DNA of 40,444 nucleotides from Candidatus Bacteroides intestinipullorum. Its GTDB lineage: Bacteria > Bacteroidota > Bacteroidia > Bacteroidales > Bacteroidaceae. The notes under the pieces were generated by a model that ran no database searches, was not told the DNA's origin, and saw only the letters and a list, made by a program, of their open reading frames with translations. Below, piece by piece: positions 6,830 through 15,765 of the stretch (position 1 is the first letter of the stretch; the number at the start of each line of letters is the position of its first letter). Where the stretch lies: positions 1-40,444 of the forward strand of contig JAHLFO010000004.1 of NCBI GenBank assembly GCA_018883785.1, read 5' to 3'. A program made the translations under genes and the position numbers.

Positions 6830-7756
6830 ATGATTAACAGAGTTCTTATTCGCCTGAAGATTATTCAGATTGTGTATGCCTACTATCAGAATGGCAGTAA
6901 AAACCTGGATGCCGCAGAAAAGGAGTTGTTCTTCAGCCTCTCCAAGGCATACGATCTGTATAACTACCTGCTGATGCTGATGATTGCCGTGACCAACTAC
7001 GCGCAGAAGCGGATTGATGCCGGCAAGTCCAAGCTGGCCCCCACCTCCGAGGAGTTGTGTCCCAACATGAAGTTTGTGGAAAACCGCTTCATCACCCAGC
7101 TGGAAGTGAACAGCCAGTTGCTGGATTTCATCGCCAACCAAAAGCGTTCGTGGGCGAACGACGAGGACTTTGTCAAGGGGCTGTACGAACGGATCATCGC
7201 CTCAGATATATATAAGGAATATATGGCTTCGACCGAGCAGTCGTATGAGGCCGACCGCGAGTTGTGGCGCAAGCTCTACAAGACCTTCATCTTCAACAAC
7301 GCCGACCTCGATGCCCTGCTCGAGGACCAGAGCCTGTATTGGAACGATGACAAGGAGGTGGTCGACACGTTTGTCCTGAAGACCATCAAGCGCTTCGACG
7401 AGAAGAACGGCGCCAAGCAACCCCTGCTGCCCGAGTTCAAGGACGATGAAGACCGCGAGTTTGCCCGCCGCCTCTTCCGCCGCACCATCCTCAACGGCGA
7501 CTACTACCGTCACCTCATCAGCGAGAACACGCGCAATTGGGACCTTGACCGGGTAGCCTTCATGGACGTGATCGTGATGCAATGCGCCCTGGCCGAAATC
7601 CTCAGCTTCCCCAACATCCCCATCAGCGTCTCGCTCAACGAATACGTGGACATCGCCAAGGTGTATAGCACGCCCAAGAGCGGCAGCTTCGTCAACGGCA
7701 CGCTGGACGGAATAGTTAATCAATTGAAAAAAGACGGCAAGTTGACGAAAAACTGA
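6830..7756 (+). CDS. nusB: Transcription antitermination factor NusB (long Bacteroidetes form)
   Basis: 308 residues, about twice the E. coli protein. The NusB RNA-binding helical domain is the C-terminal half (RRLFRRTILNGDYYRHLI, then DVIVMQCALAEIL and SVSLNEYVDIAKVYS). The N-terminal half is an extra helical region seen in Bacteroidetes homologues. NusB binds boxA RNA with NusE (S10) and promotes rRNA antitermination. First gene of a plus-strand set with yajC, ybbR, coaE and the DUF5606 gene. Confidence 0.93.
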   Translation: MINRVLIRLKIIQIVYAYYQNGSKNLDAAEKELFFSLSKAYDLYNYLLMLMIAVTNYAQKRIDAGKSKLAPTSEELCPNMKFVENRFITQLEVNSQLLDFIANQKRSWANDEDFVKGLYERIIASDIYKEYMASTEQSYEADRELWRKLYKTFIFNNADLDALLEDQSLYWNDDKEVVDTFVLKTIKRFDEKNGAKQPLLPEFKDDEDREFARRLFRRTILNGDYYRHLISENTRNWDLDRVAFMDVIVMQCALAEILSFPNIPISVSLNEYVDIAKVYSTPKSGSFVNGTLDGIVNQLKKDGKLTKN

Positions 7757-7764
7757 TATTTTTG
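7757..7764 (+). promoter_or_regulatory. Possible -7 element before yajC
   Basis: TATTTTTG directly follows the nusB stop, 35 bases before the yajC ATG. No correctly spaced TTG is seen, so it may add to read-through from nusB. Confidence 0.4.
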
Positions 7765-7799
7765 TACGCATTAACCATTAACAAAAACTGAATACACTT

Positions 7800-8135
7800 A
7801 TGAATCTTCTGACAATCACTTTGTTGCAGGCTGCCCCTGCTGCAGGTCCTGATGGTAGCTTGATGTGGATCATGCTGATAGCTATGTTCGTTATCATTTA
7901 TTTCTTCATGATCCGTCCCCAGAACAAGAAGCAAAAGGAGATTGCCAACTTCCGCAAGTCCCTCCAGGTCAACCAAAAGGTGATCACCGCCGGTGGCATC
8001 CACGGTGTCATTAAGGAAATCAACGACTCCGACGTCATCCTGGAGATTGCTTCCAACGTGAAGATCCGCATCGACAAGAACTCCATCTTTGCCGCTGCCG
8101 CAGACGCTACCAACGCACAGGCGCAAGCCAAATAA
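7800..8135 (+). CDS. yajC: Preprotein translocase accessory subunit YajC
   Basis: 111 residues. A short N-terminus is followed by one membrane helix (about 20-40, MWIMLIAMFVIIYFFMIRPQ) ending in the family motif IRPQ-K-Q. A cytoplasmic domain then has QVNQKVITAGGIHGVIKEI. It associates with SecDF at the inner membrane. Normal length. The next gene begins about 50 bases on. Confidence 0.95.
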   Translation: MNLLTITLLQAAPAAGPDGSLMWIMLIAMFVIIYFFMIRPQNKKQKEIANFRKSLQVNQKVITAGGIHGVIKEINDSDVILEIASNVKIRIDKNSIFAAAADATNAQAQAK

Positions 8136-8184
8136 CAACCAGAAGCCCCCACAAGGGAGTGACACAGTGACAGGTGACAGCAAC

Positions 8185-9201
8185 ATGAATATGTTCGACC
8201 TTAAGCACATCAAACCATCCTATCTGCGGATGAAGAGACAACTGAAGGACTTCCTGCTCAGCGAGAAGAGCAGGGAGTTCTTCATTTTTTTGTTCTTCTT
8301 CTTCGTGGCGAGCGGATTCTGGCTGCTCCAGACGCTGAACAATGACTACGAGACAGAGTTCTCCGTCCCCGTCCGCCTGCGCAACGTGCCCGACAACGTG
8401 GTCATCACCTCCGAGCCGGTCTCCAAGCTGCACGTCCGCGTCAAGGACAAGGGCACTGCCCTGCTCAACTACATGCTGGGCAAGAGCTTCTATCCCGTCA
8501 GCATCGACTTCAAGGCATCCCAGGGCGACGACAGCCAGGTGCAAATCTTCACCTCGCACTTCGCCAAGGAGATAGCCAGCCAGCTCAAATCATCCACCCA
8601 GCTGCTCGCCATCAAGCCCGACACGCTGGAGTATATCTACTCCACGGGTGCCGCCAAGCGCGTGCCCGTCAGGTTGCAAGGCGAGGTAAAGGCCGGACGG
8701 CAATACTACTTCCCCGACACCCTGTTCCAGCCAGACTCGGTAGTGGTCTACGCCCCCGCCGACATCTTGGACACCATCACCGTGGCCTATACGCAATACC
8801 TCCGGATGGACCAAGTGATCGACACGGTCAACCGCCACCTCGTGTTGCAGGCCCACAAAGGCGTCAAGTTCGTCCCCCCCTCCATCCAGATGACCCTGCC
8901 CGTGGACATCTATACGGAGAAGACGGTCGAAGTGCCGCTCCACGGCATCAACTTCCCCGCCGACAAGGTGCTGCGTGCCTTCCCCTCCAAGATACAAGTG
9001 ACATTTCAGGTTGGCGTGAGCCGCTTCCGCCAGATCACGGCAGACGACTTCCACATCAACGTCTCCTACGAAGAACTGCTACAGCTTGGAGCCAATCCCT
9101 ATACCGTGCGGCTTCGCAGCATCCCCGAGGGCGTCAGCCACGTGCGTTTCAACCCTACCCAAGTGGATTTCCTGATTGAACAAGTAGACACGGAACCATG
9201 A
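8185..9201 (+). CDS. YbbR-domain membrane-anchored protein
   Basis: 338 residues from the ATG at 8185 ([14 protein letters not shown]). A longer frame back to 8089 would overlap yajC and is rejected. A single membrane helix lies at about residues 36-55 ([18 protein letters not shown]), then an exported beta-rich region with YbbR-type repeats, for example [14 protein letters not shown] and [15 protein letters not shown]. In Firmicutes the YbbR protein CdaR regulates a cyclic-di-AMP synthase; no such gene is next to this one, so the role is open. It overlaps coaE by four bases. Confidence 0.85.
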   Translation: MNMFDLKHIKPSYLRMKRQLKDFLLSEKSREFFIFLFFFFVASGFWLLQTLNNDYETEFSVPVRLRNVPDNVVITSEPVSKLHVRVKDKGTALLNYMLGKSFYPVSIDFKASQGDDSQVQIFTSHFAKEIASQLKSSTQLLAIKPDTLEYIYSTGAAKRVPVRLQGEVKAGRQYYFPDTLFQPDSVVVYAPADILDTITVAYTQYLRMDQVIDTVNRHLVLQAHKGVKFVPPSIQMTLPVDIYTEKTVEVPLHGINFPADKVLRAFPSKIQVTFQVGVSRFRQITADDFHINVSYEELLQLGANPYTVRLRSIPEGVSHVRFNPTQVDFLIEQVDTEP

Positions 9202-9797
9202 ACATGCTCAAATTAGGCATAACAGGTGGCATCGGTAGCGGCAAGAGCGTCGTCTCCCGTTTGCTGGAGGTAATGGGCATACCCGTCTACCAGACCGACG
9301 ACGCAGCCAAGCGCCTGATGCGCGATGACCTCCGCATACGTGCCGAGTTGACCGCCCTGCTGGGCGACGGTGCCTATCAGAACGACGGCCTGAATAAGCC
9401 CCTGCTTGCTTCCTACATCTTCGGTCACCCCGACCACGCACGTCAGGTCAACGGCATCGTCCATCCCCGTGTGCGCGAGGATTTCAGGCAATGGGCGCAG
9501 ACACAGGCACAAGGAGGCCACAGCCTGGTGGGCATGGAGTCCGCCCTCATCTACGAGGCAGGCTTCCAGACAGAGGTAGACGCCGTGGTCATGGTCTATG
9601 CCCCGCGCGAAGTGCGCATTGCCCGGGCCATGCGGCGCGACGGAGCATCCCGCGAAGCCGTGAAGCAGCGCGTGGACAGCCAGTTGGACGATGAAGAGAA
9701 ACGATTGCGGGCCGACTTCGTCCTGGTCAATGACGATGAAACACCCCTCATCCCGCAGGTTTTGGACCTGATTTCTTCCTTATCCCGAAATCATTGA
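9198..9797 (+). CDS. coaE: Dephospho-CoA kinase
   Basis: 199 residues. P-loop [17 protein letters not shown] lies at residues about 7-23, and the CoaE pattern DDAAKRLM follows. The kinase phosphorylates the ribose 3' hydroxyl of dephospho-CoA, the last step of CoA synthesis. Its ATG overlaps the ybbR stop. A second ATG two codons later (9204) is equally good. The promoter of the next gene overlaps its 3' end. Confidence 0.95.
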   Translation: MNMLKLGITGGIGSGKSVVSRLLEVMGIPVYQTDDAAKRLMRDDLRIRAELTALLGDGAYQNDGLNKPLLASYIFGHPDHARQVNGIVHPRVREDFRQWAQTQAQGGHSLVGMESALIYEAGFQTEVDAVVMVYAPREVRIARAMRRDGASREAVKQRVDSQLDDEEKRLRADFVLVNDDETPLIPQVLDLISSLSRNH

Positions 9798-9798
9798 T

Positions 9799-9806
9799 TA
9801 CCTTTG
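9799..9806 (+). promoter_or_regulatory. -7 element before the DUF5606 gene
   Basis: TACCTTTG at the 3' end of coaE, about 56 bases before the next ATG. No matching TTG. Confidence 0.5.
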
Positions 9807-9861
9807 CAGCTTCAAAACAGAAACTATAACCATCACTAATCGAAAAATTGAACACTGCATT

Positions 9862-10305
9862 ATGTTGAAGACAGTATTATCCATTGCCGGCAAACCCGGT
9901 TTGTATAAGCTCGTATCCCGTGGCAAGAACATGCTGATCGTGGAATCCCTGGGCGACAAAAAGCGTTTCCCCGCCTACGGCAACGAGAAAATCATCTCTC
10001 TGGGTGACATCTCCATGTACACCGAAGACGACGATGTGCCCCTCTCCCAGGTCTTCGCCGCCATGAAGAAGAAGGAAGAAGGCAAGGCCGTGGCCCTCGA
10101 CCTGAAGAAGGCATCCGCCGACGACCTCTTTGCCTACCTGGCCGAGGTGCTTCCCGACTTCGACCGCGACCGCGTGCATGCTTCCGATGTCAAGAAGCTC
10201 ATCTCCTGGTACAACCTCCTCGTGGCAAGCGGCATGACCGACTTTGAGGAAGAGCCGGCAGAAGAGCAGCAGCAGGCAGACGAAGCCGAAGCGGCCGGAA
10301 AGTAA
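9862..10305 (+). CDS. DUF5606 family protein
   Basis: 147 residues. The N-terminal motif MLKTVLSIAGKPGLYKLVS and the later KLISWYNLLV are characteristic of this Bacteroidetes family. The N-terminal half looks like a small beta-barrel and the C-terminal half is helical, ending in an acidic Glu/Gln/Ala tail. No membrane segment or signal peptide. Function unknown. The place after coaE is conserved in Bacteroidales. A strong terminator follows. Confidence 0.85.
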   Translation: MLKTVLSIAGKPGLYKLVSRGKNMLIVESLGDKKRFPAYGNEKIISLGDISMYTEDDDVPLSQVFAAMKKKEEGKAVALDLKKASADDLFAYLAEVLPDFDRDRVHASDVKKLISWYNLLVASGMTDFEEEPAEEQQQADEAEAAGK

Positions 10306-10346
10306 TCCCTTCCCCCCGAGACACACCGGGAGAAACCGCACAGACA

Positions 10347-10400
10347 CGGGCAAGAGGACAGGAATCATTTTTACCCTGCCGCTTGCCCGCGTTTTTTTTT
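10347..10400 (+). terminator. Intrinsic terminator after the DUF5606 gene
   Basis: CGGGCAAG (10347-10354) pairs with CTTGCCCG (10382-10389), with a further inner stem (GGACAGG with CCCTGCC). A run of nine T residues follows at 10392-10400. Confidence 0.88.
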
Positions 10401-10513
10401 ACCTTCCTTCAAGCCACATAGGAGCAAGCGCAACAGCCGCTTCTTGGCTCGGTCAAAACGTATATAGCTTTCCCATAGCCTGATCTGTTTAGTTCGTTTG
10501 AATTCATTTTACT

Positions 10514-10585
10514 TGTCATCCCGAACGCAGCCGAGGGATCTCAAGACCGATTAAATGAGATGTTTCGACTTCGCTACACTCAACA
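10514..10585. repeat. REP-like palindromic element, copy B
   Basis: Left arm TGTCATCCCGAACGCAGCCG (10514 on) matches the copy A arm. The right arm TGAGATGTTTCGACTTCGCT (10556 on) is the diverged GTTTCGACTTCGC form also seen in copy D. Apart from this, 10401-10614 holds nothing I can identify. Confidence 0.7.
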
Positions 10586-10614
10586 ATGGAAGAAAACGAT
10601 TTTGATACATAATG

Positions 10615-11961
10615 TTACAAAAACATCGTCATATACACCGGGATATACTCCACCCCATTCTCCCTTCTATAATCCTTAGTATAGATCAGATACTTGTTCA
10701 TTATTCGGTCCGAAAATTTGGCACAGAACTCATCCAATGACTTATGGGTCTTGTACCCGGAAGACTTCACCTCAATAGGAGAAATTTTATGTCTGTCCGG
10801 GATAACAAAATCTATCTCATAATACTTCTTCCCTTCGGCGTATGGGATAGTATGATAGAACAAATTCTTTCCCGTAGCTCTCAGCATTTGGGCTATCACA
10901 TTCTCATAGACATATCCCAAATTGGTGCTGAGTTTGTCATTCAACAACTTATCGTAAATGATATTCTCGGTAATATCGCTATCCTTGAATGCAAGAGTGA
11001 CAAACAGACCGGTGTCAGCCGCATACATCTTGAAATACTCTTCATTCTTTGTCAAAGCCAATCCGGTATTGGGATCATCAGAATGATACACCACATTGAC
11101 CGTCATGGAATCCTCCATCTCTTTCACGATATTCACTATCCTTTCCACCCTTTCTTCCCCGATAGCCTTGCCTACTTGATAACGCATCGCGTTTCTGCTG
11201 AGCTGGGCGGGAATGGCATCGTATAAAGCCTTGACTCTTCCGGAATCATCAATCTTCCCGAAATCCTCTTCATAAAGAGCGATGATGTCCCGCTTTGCCT
11301 GGTCAACGGCTGTAAAATTGTTCGTCCTGATATACGCTAAAACAGCCTGTGGCATTCCCCCTACAAGCATATACAGGCGGAAATCCCTCATAAGTTTGCG
11401 ATGGACAGCATCGCCCAAAGGCATTTTCTTTTCAAATGCAGTCCGCAGCAACTGAACTGTAGCCATATCTCCAAGTGCCCATCTGAACTCCTCATAGTCC
11501 ATCGGATACATGTCCACTTTGGTTTCCTCGCTCGGGATAAGGATATGTCGGCCCTTTGAACGGACGGATATCAAAGAGCCGGTCTCGATATAATCATAAC
11601 GATGATCCTTTACCAGATGCTTGATAGCCTGTCTTGCAAGCGGCTGGAGCTGGACCTCATCAAAAATAATCACCGACTCCCTTTCATGCAATTGCACCTG
11701 ATAGATGAATTGCAACCTGAGAAACAGATAATTCAAGTCTGAAATATCATTGAATAAGTCACTTACCTCCTTTGATACTTTCGAAAAGTCTATCAATATA
11801 TATGACTTATATTCATGACGTGCAAACTCCTCCGCAATGGTAGATTTCCCGATGCGTCTGGCTCCTTGTATCAGCAATGCGGTATCTCCCTTGCGCTCAG
11901 ACTTCCATTTGAGCATTGCATTGTAAATCTTTCGCTTGAAACAAATCACATTATCTTCCAT
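10615..11961 (-). CDS. AAA ATPase with C-terminal DUF4143 / nuclease-like domain
   Basis: 448 residues. Walker A GARRIGKST is near residue 37 and Walker B VIIFDEVQ near residue 100. The middle has the winged-helix-like region of this ATPase group. The C-terminal DUF4143 domain carries the PD-(D/E)XK-like pattern EIDFVIPDRHKISPIEVKSS, so it keeps an Asp and the Glu-x-Lys triad. These proteins are abundant in Bacteroidales, often in variable regions; their biological role is poorly known. The gene stands alone beside the first Rpn gene. It has a promoter whose -33 part lies in a 32-base tandem repeat. Confidence 0.85.
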   Translation of the reverse strand: MEDNVICFKRKIYNAMLKWKSERKGDTALLIQGARRIGKSTIAEEFARHEYKSYILIDFSKVSKEVSDLFNDISDLNYLFLRLQFIYQVQLHERESVIIFDEVQLQPLARQAIKHLVKDHRYDYIETGSLISVRSKGRHILIPSEETKVDMYPMDYEEFRWALGDMATVQLLRTAFEKKMPLGDAVHRKLMRDFRLYMLVGGMPQAVLAYIRTNNFTAVDQAKRDIIALYEEDFGKIDDSGRVKALYDAIPAQLSRNAMRYQVGKAIGEERVERIVNIVKEMEDSMTVNVVYHSDDPNTGLALTKNEEYFKMYAADTGLFVTLAFKDSDITENIIYDKLLNDKLSTNLGYVYENVIAQMLRATGKNLFYHTIPYAEGKKYYEIDFVIPDRHKISPIEVKSSGYKTHKSLDEFCAKFSDRIMNKYLIYTKDYRRENGVEYIPVYMTMFL

Positions 11962-11980
11962 TTATCTTCAGATTTATGTG

Positions 11981-12012
11981 CGAATATACGCTTTACAGAC
12001 AGCTCCACCAAA
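11981..12012 (-). promoter_or_regulatory. Promoter of the AAA ATPase gene
   Basis: On the minus strand TTTG (12012-12009), 20 bases, TATATTCG (11988-11981; one mismatch to TAnnTTTG), about 20 bases before the ATG. The TTTG is the last part of the tandem repeat at 12004-12083. Confidence 0.5.
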
Positions 12013-12083
12013 TTTTTTTCGCCATTTTGTCGGTATCCACCAAATTTTTTTCGTCGTTTTGTCGGTATCCACCCAATTTGTCC
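12004..12083. repeat. 32-base tandem repeat, two and a half copies
   Basis: Units 12004-12035 and 12036-12067 differ at two positions (CGCCA against CGTCG), and a partial third unit starts at 12068. Each unit begins TCCACCAAATTTTTTTCG. The period is not a multiple of three and no ORF crosses it, so it is regulatory or a slippage product. Confidence 0.8.
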
Positions 12084-12120
12084 CTCTCCGTTACTCCCCA
12101 CAAATCCGCATATAGCTTCC

Positions 12121-13068
12121 TCACAACTTCTCCACGCTCTCCCGACTTAGCCCCGTGGCTTGCATGATTTGTTCCACACCCATGCCCATCCCTTTCAAGG
12201 TACGGGCCATCTCCAGATAAGCTGCATGACGGCCTTCAGCAAGCCCCTCGGCACGGCCTTCAGCAAGCCCTTCGGCACGACCCTCAGCACGACCCTCTGC
12301 ACGACCCTCTGCACGACCCTCTGCACGACCCTCTGCTCGGCCTTCGGCACGTTCTGTGAAGATATTATCCCGTAAAATGACGATGTTGTCCAAATGGCGG
12401 TAATAAGCTTTCAAGTCCTCCTTGCTCATTCGGTCCAACTGCAACTGTTGCTTGACGGCCTCAAGGCCGGGCGCGGTAGCATTATCCGGAACGATACCTG
12501 TATTCAGATAATAAATCCACTCCTCCAGCGGGCTCTTGGCCACACGGTTAAAATCATTCACCTTCAAGATATAATATTCCGGATAAAGCTGGCTCACCTC
12601 ATCCACCTTGAACGTCTGTCGTTGGAAAGGGGACAACTCCAGCAGATCCCCTTCATGGATGCCGCGGAACTCCGTTTTGCCGTGATAGACAAAATCCTTG
12701 CCATGCCCCAAGGAGAAATAGACGATATTCACGCTATACACCTTGCGCACGTGCTCATAGCCCTCGCCACGGTTGATATATTCCGTCACCAGTTTGGATG
12801 TGCCGAACAGCATTCGCTGGAAGTAAGCATATTCATTGTTGTTCTGTACTTCAATTAATACCAGCTCGCCTTTGGAATTTTCGGCCAGCATATCCACACG
12901 GTTATACTTGTCATACTCATCCTCTTGGTTGCTCTCACTCTCCAGCAACTTGCAGATGGTGACTTTCTCATTCAGCAATGTCGTCAGCAATCCCTCCAAC
13001 ACCGCATAATTCGCCTTGTTGCGCAGCAGCCGTTTCATGGCCCAGTCAAAACGTATGTAGTTTCCCAT
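12121..13068 (-). CDS. Rpn family recombination-promoting nuclease/putative transposase, copy 1
   Basis: 315 residues. The N-terminus IRFDWAMKRLLRNK and the core NRVDMLAENSKGELVLIEVQ give the PD-(D/E)XK pattern with Asp and Glu-x-Gln of this family. Residues about 240-280 are ten units of the tetrapeptide AEGR or AEGL, encoded by a 12-base tandem repeat, and a short helical C-terminus follows. In E. coli, Rpn proteins act as anti-phage toxins held in check by a separately translated C-terminal piece whose tetrapeptide repeats vary between strains. In-frame ATG codons before the repeats (as in DRMSKEDLK) could start such a piece here (inference). The paralogue is at 24974-25891, at the other end of the polysaccharide operon. 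Confidence 0.85.
   Translation of the reverse strand: MGNYIRFDWAMKRLLRNKANYAVLEGLLTTLLNEKVTICKLLESESNQEDEYDKYNRVDMLAENSKGELVLIEVQNNNEYAYFQRMLFGTSKLVTEYINRGEGYEHVRKVYSVNIVYFSLGHGKDFVYHGKTEFRGIHEGDLLELSPFQRQTFKVDEVSQLYPEYYILKVNDFNRVAKSPLEEWIYYLNTGIVPDNATAPGLEAVKQQLQLDRMSKEDLKAYYRHLDNIVILRDNIFTERAEGRAEGRAEGRAEGRAEGRAEGRAEGLAEGRAEGLAEGRHAAYLEMARTLKGMGMGVEQIMQATGLSRESVEKL
12229..12348 (-). repeat. 12-base tandem repeat inside Rpn copy 1 (10 units)
   Basis: Ten in-frame 12-base units encode AEGR/AEGL. Four central units (GCAGAGGGTCGT on the coding strand) are identical, the sign of recent expansion; the outer ones have diverged. Length change would keep the frame. Confidence 0.92.
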
Positions 13069-13094
13069 AACTTAATCTGTTCATATACCACGGG

Positions 13095-13125
13095 CAAAGT
13101 AACAAAATTTTCTGCACACGGCAAA
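13095..13125 (-). promoter_or_regulatory. Promoter of Rpn copy 1
   Basis: On the minus strand TTTG (13125-13122), 19 bases, TTACTTTG (13102-13095; one mismatch to TAnnTTTG), 27 bases before the ATG. It makes Rpn copy 1 a separate unit from the polysaccharide operon upstream. Confidence 0.6.
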
Positions 13126-13188
13126 CAATTACCTCGCTAAAAGTGGCAGGCGGGAACGCACTATCTGCTCATGAAATAGTAAATGCAA

Positions 13189-13995
13189 TCACCGCAAAAC
13201 TTTTTTGTATAAAACGCCTCTCACTCCATTCGGCATCACCCGTATAGGAAAACGAATAATCGCATTCAATATAAAATACCGCCAACCGATTATTCCCATC
13301 TTTCGCATCATGTATAAGAACCGCAATTCGTTCACCGCATATTTCCATCCTCCCCGGCGCTTAAACATATCCGGACTCATACGAAAGAATAGCAGGCTTT
13401 CTTGAATATTGTAGAACTTAGCCCCATGCCGCAACATACGCAACCACAAATAATAATCCTCAAACAAAGGACAATGTTGATATCCCCCTGCAGCTATCAC
13501 TGCACTCTTTCTAAACATTACCACCGGATGATTAATCGGATTTCTACGCTTAGCATAAGCTGCAATCTCCTCATGATATTCAGGAAGTTTCCGAGTAGAT
13601 AATATATTTCTTTTGTTCCCTTCAAACTCATCCACCCAAGCCCCACACACATCTATTTCCGGATGCTCTTCGAATATCTGAATTTGCCTGCGAAAGCGGT
13701 CAGGCATGGCTATATCATCCGTATCCATACGAGCCACCAGATCATAAGAACAATGTTTCAGACCTTCATTCAAAGCCTTGCCTAAACCTTGATTTGTTGG
13801 CAAAGGCACAATCTTAAGGACTGGATAGCGTGTAGAGTAATCATAGACAATTTGCTCCAATTCCGAGGTTAAGGGACCATCTTCCACTAAAATGACCTCA
13901 TCTGGGAGCAATGTCTGATGAAAAATGCTGTCCAGACTTGCTTTGAAGTACATAGGACATTCCTTCGCGTATATAGATAAAAGAACTGAAAACAT
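13189..13995 (-). CDS. Glycosyltransferase family 2 (last gene of the polysaccharide operon)
   Basis: 268 residues. A GT-A fold begins directly (FSVLLSIYAKECPMYFKASL), with EVILVEDGPL for the nucleotide and RMDTDDIAMPDRF giving the DxD-type metal site. Near the C-terminus lies RFPIRVMPNGVRGVLYKKV, a short basic end that may sit on the membrane. It would add one sugar to the lipid-linked repeat unit on the cytoplasmic face; donor and linkage cannot be read from sequence. It begins one base after the stop of the GT14 gene. Base composition is AT-rich like the whole operon. Confidence 0.88.
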   Translation of the reverse strand: MFSVLLSIYAKECPMYFKASLDSIFHQTLLPDEVILVEDGPLTSELEQIVYDYSTRYPVLKIVPLPTNQGLGKALNEGLKHCSYDLVARMDTDDIAMPDRFRRQIQIFEEHPEIDVCGAWVDEFEGNKRNILSTRKLPEYHEEIAAYAKRRNPINHPVVMFRKSAVIAAGGYQHCPLFEDYYLWLRMLRHGAKFYNIQESLLFFRMSPDMFKRRGGWKYAVNELRFLYMMRKMGIIGWRYFILNAIIRFPIRVMPNGVRGVLYKKVLR

Positions 13996-13996
13996 G

Positions 13997-14929
13997 TCAC
14001 GTATTAATCAATGAATTAATATAAGCTGAAACTTCCCCATCCGCTACTTTGCGAACAAATAAAATATCTTTTTTCAAAGATACCACTTGAAGCTTTCTCT
14101 TATCGCATAAACTTATATTTTGGGGAGACACCCCGCCTTTCCAATTCACCCATCTGAGACAATTGTCAGCTATATATTCCTTAGGAAACAAGTTATAAAC
14201 CAATGTTTGAAAAAATAACTCATCAGGGTTAGAAGTATTACGATGATATTCAAGAAATTCAGGATGCTCATCTACGTATGACAATAAATTCTGTATACTT
14301 TCTAAAGGCAAAGCCCACCAAAATTCTCCTCCATAAGGTTGCAAACCATCTGGATGGACACGTCTGGCGGCAAACAGCTTGCTTAACGCCTTGATCAACA
14401 TTCGTGGATTATAATAAGCAACTTTTGCCAATTGTCTCATATTAGTATAATTGAAGCTCTTAGGTTCAATGGTAGCAATTGCTCTTGGACCTAACCTGAC
14501 AGCATAACATTCGATTCTCCTCCGGCCATGATCAGTCCAATTACTACGTGGGTTAGGAATAGGAATAGCACTTATAAAATTTAACTTATAGTGGATAGAA
14601 AAATAATTATATATATATTCATTGCTTTTTATAGGATAATCATAACCGCTAAGCAGACAAACCATCCGTTTTTCTCCATCACCGTATTTCATACACAATT
14701 CCCGGCAACATGCCAATAATGCCTGAACCTGCGTAATTCCACCCCAATCAATAGAATGCCTCTGCTCACATATTTGCACATTATCATGCTGAAGTAAAAA
14801 GCTATAATCCTCACTGCATTTCGCATCAATATGGCAGAAAAAATCCACATTCTCAGCATTAAGTTGCATAATTAAGCGTTGCAACTGAGGTAAGTTATTA
14901 TGAGCAAATATCAGATAAGTAATTTTCAT
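13997..14929 (-). CDS. Beta-1,6-N-acetylglucosaminyltransferase-like (core-2/I-branching, GT14)
   Basis: 310 residues. The start ITYLIFAHNNLPQLQRLI, then FFCHIDAKCS, HSIDWGGITQVQALL, LLSGYDYPIK and YGGEFWWAL are the landmarks of the GT14 branching-enzyme family. Bacterial members are thought to add a side-chain GlcNAc or xylose, so this glycan may be branched (inference). Unlike GT2 enzymes, the family lacks a classical DxD. It lies between two GT2 genes with tight spacing (16 bases upstream, one downstream). Confidence 0.88.
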   Translation of the reverse strand: MKITYLIFAHNNLPQLQRLIMQLNAENVDFFCHIDAKCSEDYSFLLQHDNVQICEQRHSIDWGGITQVQALLACCRELCMKYGDGEKRMVCLLSGYDYPIKSNEYIYNYFSIHYKLNFISAIPIPNPRSNWTDHGRRRIECYAVRLGPRAIATIEPKSFNYTNMRQLAKVAYYNPRMLIKALSKLFAARRVHPDGLQPYGGEFWWALPLESIQNLLSYVDEHPEFLEYHRNTSNPDELFFQTLVYNLFPKEYIADNCLRWVNWKGGVSPQNISLCDKRKLQVVSLKKDILFVRKVADGEVSAYINSLINT

Positions 14930-14945
14930 AAGTACTATTTCTTTA

Positions 14946-15677
14946 TCACATTGTTTTTAAAAGCTGAAAGGTCAAGACGGCTCTATACCATATCTTGAAC
15001 CAGAGTGGATTCAGGTTATTTTTCTTCAACGGAGATACATTAAATTGATGCCGCCGATATTGAATTAAAGGACGATTTATGTATCCGATTTTACATTTTT
15101 TTATACACGAGCACATCCCAATCCAATTGTCGTGCGCGATCAATTCGCTTGGAAAAGGCATAGAATAATCAAGGATTTCCTTTCTAAAAGCCATGCAACA
15201 ACCATGAAAAGGCAATCTTATCAAGTTCAATAAGCACGAACGATAAATCGGCGAAGTCGAATAGAACTCAGTTTTTACCATTCTGCCATTTTCATCAATC
15301 ACAGCATAGTTTGACATGACTAGTTCATAGCGTTGCAAGGCAGACAAAGTCAACTCAACCTTATTGGGAAGCCAAATATCGTCTTGGTCAGAAAAGAAAA
15401 TATAATCCCCGGTAGCATGAGATAAAGCATTTTCGAAGTTTTTGGCAACCCGGTAATGTGCATTTGCATATCTATGCTTCTTAGCTGAAATCAAATTATT
15501 GGAGTACACTTTCAGCCGATGGTCATTGATGGCAGACAAAATACTCAACGTCCCATCTGTTGAATGGTCATCAGATACAATAAGCTCATCATCCGAAGAT
15601 AATTGGCTTAAAATTGAGAGTATTTGTTTCTTAATATATCTTTCTCCATTATAAGAAGCTAAGCATACAGAAATCAT
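14946..15677 (-). CDS. Glycosyltransferase family 2
   Basis: 243 residues, a compact GT2 enzyme: MISVCLASYNGERYIKKQIL, ELIVSDDHSTDGTL, and FFSDQDDIWLPNKV with the DxD-type site SDQDD. It is close to rhamnosyl- or galactosyl-type family members with the SDQDDIW motif, but the donor is not predictable. It resembles the next gene upstream (15766-16689), and the pair may have arisen by duplication. A gap of 88 bases separates them. Confidence 0.9.
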   Translation of the reverse strand: MISVCLASYNGERYIKKQILSILSQLSSDDELIVSDDHSTDGTLSILSAINDHRLKVYSNNLISAKKHRYANAHYRVAKNFENALSHATGDYIFFSDQDDIWLPNKVELTLSALQRYELVMSNYAVIDENGRMVKTEFYSTSPIYRSCLLNLIRLPFHGCCMAFRKEILDYSMPFPSELIAHDNWIGMCSCIKKCKIGYINRPLIQYRRHQFNVSPLKKNNLNPLWFKIWYRAVLTFQLLKTM

Positions 15678-15765
15678 AGCACATATTCTAATTTAAGAAT
15701 CAGAAAATATCCACCACAAATGTAGTGATTAAATTTATAATATGAACAGCATTCACCAGAATATC

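Noticed and set aside
12229-12348. Regular repeats that could suggest a CRISPR array
   Set aside because: Contiguous 12-base in-frame units without spacers; they encode a tetrapeptide repeat.
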